A stretch of DNA of 9,803 nt from Thermoplasmatota archaeon (GCA_030591285.1 JAUVBH010000041.1:1-9803), one strand, 5' to 3'. Shown: positions 1 through 6,918, counted from the stretch's first letter. Program-made: numbers and translations. The notes: a model not told the origin generated them from the sequence alone.

Positions 1-1023
1 CATCCTGGTATGATCACTATCAATGAAACCGTATATGATATCGGAGTTGACAATGTCCCCTTCTGTGCCCCCGGACCTGACAAGGAACTGGGGTATTGCA
101 GGAGCAGATGCAGTGATGGTAACATATTCTGGAGTTCCGAACTCGGAGCTAACTTCCCTGATCTTCTCATGTACTCCAAGAGCTCTCCTGTTGGGGGAAA
201 GTTCCATATCCAGTTCCCAATCCGAGGTTGCAATTGGAGTTGTGTTTGTGATCACATATGCATCATGATATGCTGCCATCTGCGCTGTCATAAGAGACAT
301 TGCAGGGGTGAAGAATGGATCGTCATATGTATCATAGTCAGGGGTCCTGTGCAAGGATTCAACTGAGCGGTCCAGTGGATTTGTCACAATAATGTAGTTC
401 GAGGCGTATCCTTGGGTACTCATCAAGGTCCAGACCTCATCTTGACTTATGAAAGTAGGGTCTCCTTTCACAATTCCCATGTTGTTGTTTGTTGCGTAGG
501 CTGCCGTCCACAATGCTTCCTCGTAGGAAGCAACCGTAACAACATCATCGAAACCCATGAAACGGGCAGAAACATCTGAAATGAGAGGGAAAACATTCTC
601 CTCGGCAATGATCTCAGCACCAATATCTCCCAGTTGGGTGTTGATCAGTGTATGGGATGTATCCTTGTTGGTGAAAAGGTACTTCTGCCTGTCGGTGTCC
701 AGGTTTTCCAGCGTATAGAGCAGCTGCCTTGAAAGACCACCTTCGGGATCACAAACGATCAATGGATGATATTCACCATCAGCGAACTGAACACTTGTTA
801 AAGCTGCAATGGACAGCATATCCTCATCAGATGAAGGATAGTCCACAATGATCAGATAGTCCGATGGAAGTTCAATATCCGGATCGTATGCTGGTTTGGA
901 AACATCCTTTGGTCTGGTCAAGATCAGGGCAAATGCCCCAACCACAAGAAGTAGCACTATTGCAACAGCTCCGATCCTGATGACAGCTGGTTTAGAGATC
1001 CTGCTCTGCTGTTCAGATGCCAT
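1..1023 (-). CDS. Signal-anchored extracytoplasmic protein, function unknown (C-terminus cut by window edge)
   Basis: The minus-strand frame is open from ATG at 1023 to the window edge, giving 341 residues and no stop, so the C-terminus is missing. The N-terminus is short and basic (R8, K11, R16). One hydrophobic helix follows at about residues 17-35 (IGAVAIVLLLVVGAFALIL), then TRPKD and a long soluble region. No Cys sits near the helix, so this is probably a signal anchor rather than a lipoprotein, with the bulk outside the cell. The soluble part alternates predicted beta strands (YLIIVDYP, YIIVTNP, YVTITAS) with helices, and contains ASYEEALWTAAYA at about 170. I do not recognise a named family; an alpha/beta surface domain is inferred. 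GAGGTGA lies 5 bases before the ATG. The gene starts 14 bases after the COG1340-like gene, so it is the last visible member of that operon. Confidence 0.8.
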   Translation of the reverse strand, partial: MASEQQSRISKPAVIRIGAVAIVLLLVVGAFALILTRPKDVSKPAYDPDIELPSDYLIIVDYPSSDEDMLSIAALTSVQFADGEYHPLIVCDPEGGLSRQLLYTLENLDTDRQKYLFTNKDTSHTLINTQLGDIGAEIIAEENVFPLISDVSARFMGFDDVVTVASYEEALWTAAYATNNNMGIVKGDPTFISQDEVWTLMSTQGYASNYIIVTNPLDRSVESLHRTPDYDTYDDPFFTPAMSLMTAQMAAYHDAYVITNTTPIATSDWELDMELSPNRRALGVHEKIREVSSEFGTPEYVTITASAPAIPQFLVRSGGTEGDIVNSDIIYGFIDSDHTRM

Positions 1024-1028
1024 TTTCT

Positions 1029-1035
1029 TCACCTC
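1029..1035 (-). promoter_or_regulatory. Ribosome binding site of the signal-anchored protein
   Basis: On the minus strand GAGGTGA is followed by AGAAA and then the ATG at 1023. The 5-base spacing is the same as in dnaG and the ATPase gene, and it fixes this start. Confidence 0.7.
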
Positions 1036-1037
1036 GA

Positions 1038-1937
1038 TTATTTCATCTCACCGGATTCCATTACCAGGCTGAGCTCATCTAATGAAAGCTTTTCTCCCCT
1101 TTTGTATTTTGCCACAGCGTCCTTTTGCTTACGGCCCTGGTCTGATCTCTTCCTCTCTTCAGGGGTTCTCTTGAACTCCTTCTTCCAATCATCGATCTGT
1201 CGATACGATAGCTGTATCTTCTTTCTCCGCTCCCAGATCTGTTTGCTGAGCCCCCTGAGCTGCTTCATTCCATCGATGAATGCCATATGCTCCTTCTGGG
1301 CCTTTTCTCTCATGGAATCTCTTCTGGCCCACATCTCCTTGGCTGTTTCCAAACCCTCATGGGATTGTGATTTCAGGTCTCCGATCTGGCCCTCCATCTT
1401 CCGAAGTTCATCGTTATACTTCGCCAGATCGACCTCTTTTATCCTTACGATCCTCTGATGATAGGTATCTGCTTCTTTTTTGATCAGAAGCCTATCGCGG
1501 AGTTCGAAAAGGTTCTGATACAGGAACAACTCGTTCTTTAGACTGATATCTGAATTGAGGAGGTTCTCTCGGGTTCCTACATAGTTCTCCTTCAATCTCT
1601 CAAGTGTGCCCCTGGAAACTTCGTTAAGCTCATCTCTGACCTTTCTTATCTCTCCGATCTTCTGAAGGAAGGGCTGCATCTCCTTGAATATCCTCTTCTT
1701 CTCATCATTGGTCTCTGAGATGTTATCCCACATACCCTTTCTATCAGCCATGATCTCTTTGGGCTTTCTGGAGAGGTTCTTGACCTCATCATTGAGTTTA
1801 TCCCTTCTAGACCTGATCACTTCGACCTCGGTATTCTTATTCTTGATCTTGAGGTCCAGTATCTCGATCTCCTCTTTGATCTCGTTGATCTTCTCCCTAA
1901 CATCACGGATCTTGGATGCGATCTCGAAATTTTGCAT
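1038..1937 (-). CDS. COG1340-like archaeal coiled-coil protein (299 aa)
   Basis: The protein is almost entirely charged helix with heptad-like Leu/Ile spacing and no signal peptide or membrane segment, so it should be a cytoplasmic rod. Coiled coil runs from about residue 5 to 110 and from 140 to 255. The tail at about 275-297 (AVAKYKRGEKLSLDELSLVM) resembles the short C-terminal motif, roughly 'KxKRGEKLtxeEL', that I associate with the archaeal COG1340 coiled-coil family; this match is from memory. Function in that family is not established. The ATG at 1937 overlaps the upstream stop by one base (TGATG), and a near-perfect Shine-Dalgarno lies within the upstream gene. That indicates translational coupling, and perhaps that the two coiled coils assemble together. 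No catalytic motif is visible. Confidence 0.85.
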   Translation of the reverse strand: MQNFEIASKIRDVREKINEIKEEIEILDLKIKNKNTEVEVIRSRRDKLNDEVKNLSRKPKEIMADRKGMWDNISETNDEKKRIFKEMQPFLQKIGEIRKVRDELNEVSRGTLERLKENYVGTRENLLNSDISLKNELFLYQNLFELRDRLLIKKEADTYHQRIVRIKEVDLAKYNDELRKMEGQIGDLKSQSHEGLETAKEMWARRDSMREKAQKEHMAFIDGMKQLRGLSKQIWERRKKIQLSYRQIDDWKKEFKRTPEERKRSDQGRKQKDAVAKYKRGEKLSLDELSLVMESGEMK

Positions 1938-3580
1938 CAGACATCACCTCCTTCCTTCTTCTCGGTGGAAATTGGTGGCTCTTCTGCCTTTTTATCTTCA
2001 TTTTCTTTAATATCTGCTACCGGTTCCTTTGGAGTTTCTTTTTCCTTTTTCTCCACCGGAGCTGTATCCTTTGGAGCTTCTTTCTTATCCTTCTTCTCAA
2101 CAGGAACACGTTCTTTCTCCTCTTTCTTCTCCTTTTTTTCGGATGGAGGAGTTTCCTTTTTGGGTTCCTTCTTCTCTTTCTTCTCGGTTGGAACAGGTTC
2201 TTTCTCCTCTTTCTTTTCCTTCTTTTCAGATGGAGCAGGATCCTTCTTGGGTTCTTCCTTTTCTTTCTTTACATCTGGAGCAGGCTTTTTTGGAGCCTCT
2301 TTCTTCTCTTTTTTATCCTGCTTGGGGGACGGCTTTTCTTTCTTGGGGGATTTGTGATCCTTCTCTTTGTGTCCCTTTTGATCTTTATCGCTCTTATCTC
2401 TGTTATCGAAAACTCCTAGGAGGACCGCCTTGATCTTCTCAATATCTCTGCCAACTTCCTCGGAATCCAGTTTCTTTGCCTGGTCTATCTGGGTCATCCA
2501 GAATTTCTCCATCTCAACGTGGAGTTCGATCCTTCTCTTCAACCAGCCTCTTCTAGACTCCCTCTCTCTGATCTGGTTCTTTGCATCAACGAACTTGCCA
2601 TGGTGGAGGTTGCTCTCTCCAACCTTTTCAAGCATCTGCCTGTGGCAGTCCTCGATCTGAATAAGATTATTGCCAATTTCTTCCTGGATCTCTGAAAGTC
2701 TGCTATGGATCTCCTGGGGAGTGAAACCATCTGTAATGGATCTGATCTTGGACATGGTCTCTCGAAGCTCATCTAAAAGCCTGCGCTCTGTTTCGATGGT
2801 AATGGCTTCCGTTTCAAGTTTCCATTCCAGGTCTTTGCTGAACTGGGAGTACATCTTGACCTCTTTTGCGTGGCCTTTTAGTTTCTCTTCCCTATTAAGA
2901 AGATCAAAGAACTCGATCCGAAGGAGTTTGTTCTTGTCCTTCAGTTCCTTTCTTCTTCCCTTGAGGTCCTGGACACTTTCATTGATGATATCCCTTATGT
3001 CCTTCTCCTCGTCTTTCTCCTTGACGATCTCAACGGGTTTGATATCCAGCCCGTTCAACTCTTCATCATACTTCTTTCTGAGATCGGAATGCTTCTTTAC
3101 AAGAAGTTCGACAACGTCCTTTCTGGAAAGAAGTTCGAATCCTCCAAGGGGATCGATCAAAGGACGGGCCTCTATCTTGGGTTTGTCCTGGGATGCTTTC
3201 TTCTCTGACCCCTTGGACTTTTTCGGAGCTTTCTCCTCTTTTGGATCTTCCTTTTTCTCTACTGTTGGTTCCTTGGGAACTTCAACTTTTTCAACTGCAG
3301 GCTCCTTCACCTCTTCCTTTACCTCTGCAGGGATCTCCTTCAGAGGTTCTTCGGTTTTTGGAGCTGTCTTCTTGTCCTCGATCTTCTCCGATATCTCATC
3401 AGCTTTCCCGTCTGCAGTTTCTGAGATGTCTTCCGTGGGGGAATCCTCGGCCTTGATATCCTCAGGGACATCACTCTTTGGTGGTGCCTCTTTGGATTCG
3501 GGTGCCTTCTCTTCCTTGGAAACTTCGTCAGTGCTTTCGACCTTCTCTTTCTCGTTCATCCCTGGATCCCGCCTTTTCAC
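1937..3580 (-). CDS. Lys/Glu-rich protein with central COG1340-like coiled coil (547 aa)
   Basis: There are three regions. Residues 1-140 are acidic/lysine-rich, low-complexity and probably disordered. Residues 145-395 form a structured helical core. Residues 396-547 are a Lys/Glu/Pro repeat tail. The core contains LEWKLETEAITIETERRLLDE at about 251-271, a pattern I recall from COG1340 proteins, so it is probably a distant paralogue of its 299-residue neighbour. It has no membrane segment and no catalytic motif. A scaffold or adaptor role is an inference. The start is unsettled: GTG at 3580 gives a 4-base GTGA overlap with the ATPase stop, while ATG at 3559 (MNEKEKVEST) follows a purine-rich GGCGGGAT. 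Neither has the GGTGA-plus-5 arrangement of the neighbouring genes, so translation may rely on coupling to the ATPase. Confidence 0.85.
   Translation of the reverse strand: MKRRDPGMNEKEKVESTDEVSKEEKAPESKEAPPKSDVPEDIKAEDSPTEDISETADGKADEISEKIEDKKTAPKTEEPLKEIPAEVKEEVKEPAVEKVEVPKEPTVEKKEDPKEEKAPKKSKGSEKKASQDKPKIEARPLIDPLGGFELLSRKDVVELLVKKHSDLRKKYDEELNGLDIKPVEIVKEKDEEKDIRDIINESVQDLKGRRKELKDKNKLLRIEFFDLLNREEKLKGHAKEVKMYSQFSKDLEWKLETEAITIETERRLLDELRETMSKIRSITDGFTPQEIHSRLSEIQEEIGNNLIQIEDCHRQMLEKVGESNLHHGKFVDAKNQIRERESRRGWLKRRIELHVEMEKFWMTQIDQAKKLDSEEVGRDIEKIKAVLLGVFDNRDKSDKDQKGHKEKDHKSPKKEKPSPKQDKKEKKEAPKKPAPDVKKEKEEPKKDPAPSEKKEKKEEKEPVPTEKKEKKEPKKETPPSEKKEKKEEKERVPVEKKDKKEAPKDTAPVEKKEKETPKEPVADIKENEDKKAEEPPISTEKKEGGDV
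1942..1951 (-). promoter_or_regulatory. Full-length Shine-Dalgarno inside the upstream coding end
   Basis: The minus strand reads GGAGGTGATG, matching the expected archaeal 16S tail over about nine bases, 6 bases before the ATG at 1937. The same bases encode the terminal Gly-Gly-Asp of the upstream protein. It is the strongest ribosome site in the window, suggesting high or coupled translation of the 299-residue protein. Confidence 0.75.
2024..2284 (-). repeat. Three tandem 87-bp units encoding a 29-residue Lys/Glu/Pro repeat
   Basis: Residues 433-519 of the 547-residue protein consist of units whose Pro-containing starts fall at 433, 448, 462, 477, 491, 506 and 520. The spacing alternates 15 and 14, which makes three 29-residue (87-base) higher-order copies. 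The consensus is roughly (P/T)xPxEKKEKKEEKE followed by a 15-residue sister unit. The DNA shows it as well: the string TTCTTTCTCC on the plus strand recurs at 2111 and 2198, 87 bases apart. A degenerate further unit follows to about 1981. Confidence 0.8.
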
Positions 3581-5163
3581 TCATATCCCAACAGATCGTC
3601 GGAGTTATCATTCCAATAATTGTAAGGTGAATATTGCATCCGAGCGGATTCTGACATCTCTTTCATGACGCCGCCCTGGTAGTGACCGAACTTTTCCTTT
3701 ATCTGTTCCTCGGCGGACCTGGACCTGATGATAGCAGCATCCACATGTTTCTTGCCAATGGTCTTGGCCTCTTCGTATATGGCGATGTCACCGGCTGCTC
3801 TGATCATTCCGCCCATCTCTCTCAAACGAAGAGTTATAGACTTCTTCTTGCCATCATGTTGAAGAGCCTTTTTCCTGGCTTCTTTCAATAGAACATTTAT
3901 ACCGGACTTATTGACATGAGGAATTCTTCCATCCATCCGAACCTCTTGTGCAATGAACTGAATGAAACGTGCCCTGTTCTTCTCGTTGTCGGGCATTGTT
4001 GTCTCAACAAGGACCTCATAGCCGGAACCTGTAATCCTGGATCTAAGAGGTGAGATGATGTGGTGAAGGTCTTGAATGTTGCAAGCGCCAACGAATACAA
4101 GATCGCAAGGCACACTATCGACCTTGACACTTGCGCCGGCACTTTGGGGATTTCTTCCGGAGATCGGGAACACCTTCTCCTGCATGGCAGTTAAAATAAA
4201 TCTCTGAAGGTGTCCAAGGTGTGGGAGTTCGTCTATGAAAAGAACTCCTTCGTGGGCTTCGTGGATCGCTCCTGGAACCACTCTCTCGTATGGTGGAGTT
4301 CCCAATCCTTTATGGCCCCCATAGGGATCGTGTCTTACATCACCTAGAAGTTCTGTTTCAGAAGCTCCTGTTGCCATAACGAACGTGTTCCTTTTCAAAG
4401 ATATAAGCACTTTCTTAGGAGAAGCCTTCTCTTTGTCCCTTCGTTCTTCAAGTGCTTTCTGGTCCAGCACCCTTATCTTGGCACCAGCACCCTCATAGAC
4501 CACCACTTCTTCCTTGCCGTTGACAACCCTGGTGGTCTGGATCTTGTTCTTATCCCCACCAATAGTGGTCAAAGTGGCCTTTAACATATCCTCCAGTCCC
4601 TGCATGAAGTTACCCATGTTGTTCTGGAGATCGATCGTTGCAACCTTTGGAGAACCCTTCTGTCCTTTGTAATTATTGCAGTTAGGGCAGACCGTAAGGT
4701 TCTTTGGAGAGTATGTTCCACATTTCGAACATCTATAACCAAGGGTTTCAGCAACGTTGACCGGAGCATCCACAGGGGAGATCAGTTTCTCTTTCTTTAC
4801 CATGGAATGCTTATTTTCATCTTCTACTTCTTCCCTGGTCTTCTTCTGAATGAAGGGTCTCTCAGGATATTCCGGGTTGGATACAACATACAACTGCTGG
4901 TCCGGTAGTGGTAGATGAGCTGCCAGAGCCTGGGCGATCATCGATTTGCCGGTTCCAGGGACACCGACAAGAAGAAGATGTCTCCTCTGATGAGCAGCTA
5001 TCTTGGCGAGACGTACAGCCTCATCCTGACCAATTACCCTCTCCAATGGGTCCGCAGGTATCATGACCTGCGAAGTATCCTTGATATCAAGGATCTTCAT
5101 CGAAGAGGGGCGGTCTGAACTTTCAGTTTTACTTTTCCCCTTTTTGGGGACTGGATGGGTCAT
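3577..5163 (-). CDS. LonB-derived AAA+ ATPase with inserted zinc ribbon, no protease domain (528 aa)
   Basis: This is an ATP-driven remodelling enzyme of the archaeal LonB/MoxR-like AAA+ class. Walker A is GVPGTGKS (67-74) and Walker B is VLFIDE (307-312). Sensor 1 is N362 in VFVGACN, candidate Arg fingers are in PLRSR (372-376), and the sensor-2 region is LRLREMGGMIRAAGDIA (445-461). LonB-typical strings surround them: ELLGDVRHDPYGG and GTPPYERVVPGAIH before Walker B, LTAMQEKVFPI and TTMPDNEKNR after it. Membrane helices normally lie between Walker A and B in archaeal LonB. Here that interval holds a CX2C-X10-CX2C zinc ribbon (C145, C148, C159, C162) and no hydrophobic segment. The protein ends at 528, where LonB would enter its Ser-Lys peptidase domain. 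It should therefore be a soluble unfoldase or remodeler, not a protease. The start is ATG at 5163, 5 bases after GGTGA; the in-frame GTG at 5172 is part of that site. The gene lies 60 bases after dnaG. Confidence 0.9.
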   Translation of the reverse strand: MTHPVPKKGKSKTESSDRPSSMKILDIKDTSQVMIPADPLERVIGQDEAVRLAKIAAHQRRHLLLVGVPGTGKSMIAQALAAHLPLPDQQLYVVSNPEYPERPFIQKKTREEVEDENKHSMVKKEKLISPVDAPVNVAETLGYRCSKCGTYSPKNLTVCPNCNNYKGQKGSPKVATIDLQNNMGNFMQGLEDMLKATLTTIGGDKNKIQTTRVVNGKEEVVVYEGAGAKIRVLDQKALEERRDKEKASPKKVLISLKRNTFVMATGASETELLGDVRHDPYGGHKGLGTPPYERVVPGAIHEAHEGVLFIDELPHLGHLQRFILTAMQEKVFPISGRNPQSAGASVKVDSVPCDLVFVGACNIQDLHHIISPLRSRITGSGYEVLVETTMPDNEKNRARFIQFIAQEVRMDGRIPHVNKSGINVLLKEARKKALQHDGKKKSITLRLREMGGMIRAAGDIAIYEEAKTIGKKHVDAAIIRSRSAEEQIKEKFGHYQGGVMKEMSESARMQYSPYNYWNDNSDDLLGYE

Positions 5164-5168
5164 CATTC

Positions 5169-5173
5169 TCACC
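5169..5173 (-). promoter_or_regulatory. Ribosome binding site that decides the ATPase start
   Basis: On the minus strand GGTGA is followed by GAATG and then ATG at 5163. ATG at 5166 would leave only 2 bases of spacing, and GTG at 5172 lies within the site itself, so 5163 is preferred. Confidence 0.6.
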
Positions 5174-5223
5174 GGTTTTGCGGAATGTGTTCCACTACAT
5201 TCGTGGTACTTTCTATTATTCGA

Positions 5224-6558
5224 TCACAAGCTGAGATCGTCCTTTGATAGGACGAGCACTCCTTCGGGCTCCTTAGTAAGGTTTCCCTTCTTGGATCCGA
5301 CAAGGAACTTTATCCCCTGTTCGGATGCAATGTCCAGAAGCCTCTGGGAGATGATGCCGTCGAATACAACGGCCTTGATCCCCTTTGGAGGGGATTTAAG
5401 AGTGTCTGCAAGCTGTCTTACAGCTATCTCCTGCACGACCTCTCCTTTATCGTTAAGCAACATTGCACGGAGCGTTCCTGAGAGTGTCTTCAGGATGTCC
5501 TTGTACCTTGTTACCTCGGGTGCCATCCCTCCGGTCTTTTCCGGTGCTGGAGGGGCTGGTTCTTCCTTGACCGGCTGTGGTGGTGGTGCAGAGGGTTTTA
5601 GAGGGGATTTCTCCGGGGCTTTTGACGGACGGTCCCTTTTATCTATTCTATCATGTTTCTTGGGGGCCGGTCCTTTCTTCATTGGCTGGCTCTTTGAGCC
5701 ATTATCCTTCTGCGGGAACGATGCGGTCAGATCGTTCATCTCGAGATACTGCTCGATGGGTATCTTGTTGCGAAGGGCTTTGATTATCTGTTTCTGTGTA
5801 AGCTCTTCAACTTCCAGGGATTTTGGAGCCCTTGCGACAAAGTCGATCTCAGCAACCTGGAATAGTTCACGGAGGATCAATTCTCCACCTCTATCACCAT
5901 CGACAAATGCTGTGACGACCTTCTCCTGTGATATCTTCTGGACGGTAGATGGAACATTGGTTCCTCCGACCGCTATGGAGTTCTTGATGCCGTATTTCAG
6001 CAGATTGATAACATCGGACCTGCCCTCGACAACAATGATCGCATCGGATGTTTCGGTGTTTGGACCGGCTGCGCATTTATCATCACCGTAAAGCACTACC
6101 TCATCGATCTGAACAGCCTGTCTTACAGAGTCTGTCAGGTCCAAACCAGATGTCTTGCTCTGGTCCATGAGTCCACTGAGAAGTTCTTTTGCACGGTCCA
6201 CGATCTTCTGCTTCTTCTTTATCCTGACATCATCGATCTTCTCTGCAGAGATCCTCGCCCTGCATGGACCTATCCGATCGATGGTTTCAAGTGCGGCAGC
6301 AAGGATCGCTGTCTCCACTTGATCAAGGCTGGATGGAATGAGAATTGTACCTTCTGATTTTCCTTTCTTGGAAGAGATTTCCACCTCTATTCTACCCATC
6401 CTTCCTGTTTTCTGAAGGTCTCTCAGGTCGAGCTCATCACCCAAAAGTCCCTCTGTCTGTCCGAAGATCGCTCCCACGACATCGGGTTTCTCTACAATTC
6501 CTTCGGCGGTTAGTTTCGCCTCTATGAGATATTTAGTTGTAGCTGGATCAAGATTCAT
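5224..6558 (-). CDS. dnaG: Archaeal DnaG primase-like protein (444 aa)
   Basis: Archaeal DnaG is a TOPRIM protein with primase activity in vitro and is also a stable subunit of the archaeal RNA exosome. The N-terminal region matches the family very closely: TTKYLIEAKLTAEGIVEKPD at about 7-26, then GAIFGQTEGLLGDELDLRDL at about 29-48. The TOPRIM core is at about 172-250, with the catalytic Glu in VVEG (E178) and the metal-binding pair in VDGD (D220, D222). Residues 283-346 are a Pro/Lys-rich linker, probably flexible, before a compact C-terminal domain (about 350-444). No key residue is missing. ATG at 6558 is preferred because AAGGTGA lies 5 bases upstream; the TTG at 6573 would lie upstream of that site. 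It is the first gene of the minus-strand cluster, so the ATPase and coiled-coil genes may share its transcript. Confidence 0.95.
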   Translation of the reverse strand: MNLDPATTKYLIEAKLTAEGIVEKPDVVGAIFGQTEGLLGDELDLRDLQKTGRMGRIEVEISSKKGKSEGTILIPSSLDQVETAILAAALETIDRIGPCRARISAEKIDDVRIKKKQKIVDRAKELLSGLMDQSKTSGLDLTDSVRQAVQIDEVVLYGDDKCAAGPNTETSDAIIVVEGRSDVINLLKYGIKNSIAVGGTNVPSTVQKISQEKVVTAFVDGDRGGELILRELFQVAEIDFVARAPKSLEVEELTQKQIIKALRNKIPIEQYLEMNDLTASFPQKDNGSKSQPMKKGPAPKKHDRIDKRDRPSKAPEKSPLKPSAPPPQPVKEEPAPPAPEKTGGMAPEVTRYKDILKTLSGTLRAMLLNDKGEVVQEIAVRQLADTLKSPPKGIKAVVFDGIISQRLLDIASEQGIKFLVGSKKGNLTKEPEGVLVLSKDDLSL

Positions 6559-6563
6559 TTTCG

Positions 6564-6570
6564 TCACCTT
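6564..6570 (-). promoter_or_regulatory. dnaG: Ribosome binding site of dnaG
   Basis: The minus strand reads AAGGTGA, then CGAAA, then ATG at 6558. This rules against the upstream in-frame TTG at 6573 and agrees with the expected N-terminus of the family. Confidence 0.7.
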
Positions 6571-6618
6571 CAATGGTTCTACTTACCGGTTGTTTGTTGA
6601 AAAGGTCATCCATTAGGG

Positions 6619-6663
6619 GGTCAACTCTGGACCCATGGGTACGATCCCTTGACCATAACGGTC
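6619..6663 (-). other. Possible competing hairpins in the dnaG leader
   Basis: In plus-strand letters GGTCAA (6619-6624) can pair with TTGACC (6649-6654), enclosing the palindrome ACCCATGGGT (6631-6640). The same GACC (6651-6654) can instead pair with GGTC (6660-6663) across a 5-base loop. The two foldings exclude each other. This is read by eye, with no energy calculation, and matters only if the dnaG transcript starts upstream of here. Confidence 0.25.
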
Positions 6664-6787
6664 CTATGCACCCACCGCGCCCTTATCCACATATGGGGAT
6701 TTTCTATGAGTGATCGTGATATGATGAAGTCAGGTCGTAGCCAATCTATCTGGACGTCCCTTTTCAAGGCATTGATAAAGGATACGG

Positions 6788-6795
6788 TATAAATA
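6788..6795. promoter_or_regulatory. Symmetric archaeal TATA box (possible bidirectional promoter)
   Basis: The plus strand reads GGTATAAATATG and the minus strand CATATTTATACC. TATAAATA and its complement TATTTATA are both credible TATA boxes. On the minus strand it would start RNA near 6763, giving dnaG a leader of roughly 200 bases. On the plus strand it would start RNA near 6818, about 128 bases before the regulator ATG. Direction cannot be decided from the sequence. Confidence 0.45.
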
Positions 6796-6857
6796 TGTTT
6801 CTTATTGATCATGTCTGGCATGCATAATTTACATAGATTCCATGGATATTTAGGAAT

Positions 6858-6878
6858 AAAAATGGTTTGACCATATTT
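6858..6878. promoter_or_regulatory. Imperfect inverted repeat, possible operator
   Basis: AAAAATGG, a 5-base spacer TTTGA, then CCATATTT: the arms match at 7 of 8 positions. It lies about 33 bases upstream of the TATA box of the regulator gene, a position that could suit an upstream-bound activator or the gene's own product. Binding is an inference. Confidence 0.35.
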
Positions 6879-6902
6879 TTCCGCTGGTTTTTCCAATATT
6901 TA

Positions 6903-6918
6903 GCAAATGATTTATAAT
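6903..6918 (+). promoter_or_regulatory. BRE/TATA promoter of the regulator-trm56 operon
   Basis: GCAAATGA followed by TTTATAAT resembles the archaeal pattern of a purine-rich BRE next to a TTTATA-type TATA box. Transcription would begin about 25-30 bases downstream, near 6940-6946. That makes the mRNA leaderless or almost so at ATG 6946, and excludes the upstream in-frame ATGs at 6907 and 6922. Confidence 0.55.

Noticed and set aside
2024..2284. Repeated units considered as a CRISPR array
   Set aside because: There are no unique spacers, the units are in frame with a coding tail, and unit-to-unit differences are codon-like.
1932..2433. Ser/Phe/Leu-rich plus-strand frames opposite the coiled-coil gene
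   Set aside because: They are mirror images of the Lys/Glu-rich repeats; reversed AAG/GAA codons give TTC/CTT. The hydrophobic look is an artefact.
3577..5163. ATPase as an active Lon protease
   Set aside because: No peptidase S16 domain or Ser-Lys pair is present after the sensor-2 region; the stop codon comes first and the next gene is a coiled coil.
5164..5223. Small stem (CCAC 5192-5195 with GTGG 5203-5206) as a terminator between dnaG and the ATPase gene
   Set aside because: The stem has only four pairs and no adjoining T-run on the minus strand, so it is too weak to support a terminator.
6559..6573. Longer dnaG starting at TTG 6573
   Set aside because: It would lie upstream of and read through the AAGGTGA site; ATG 6558 has the standard 5-base spacing and the conserved N-terminus.
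6721..6727. ATGATGA, a C-box-like motif suggesting a C/D guide RNA
   Set aside because: No CTGA D box lies at a suitable distance downstream on the same strand, and there is no terminal stem.
6621..6896. 91-residue minus-strand reading frame in the divergent region
   Set aside because: It has no ribosome site, covers the TATA box and inverted repeat, and its composition resembles no protein family; it is probably chance.
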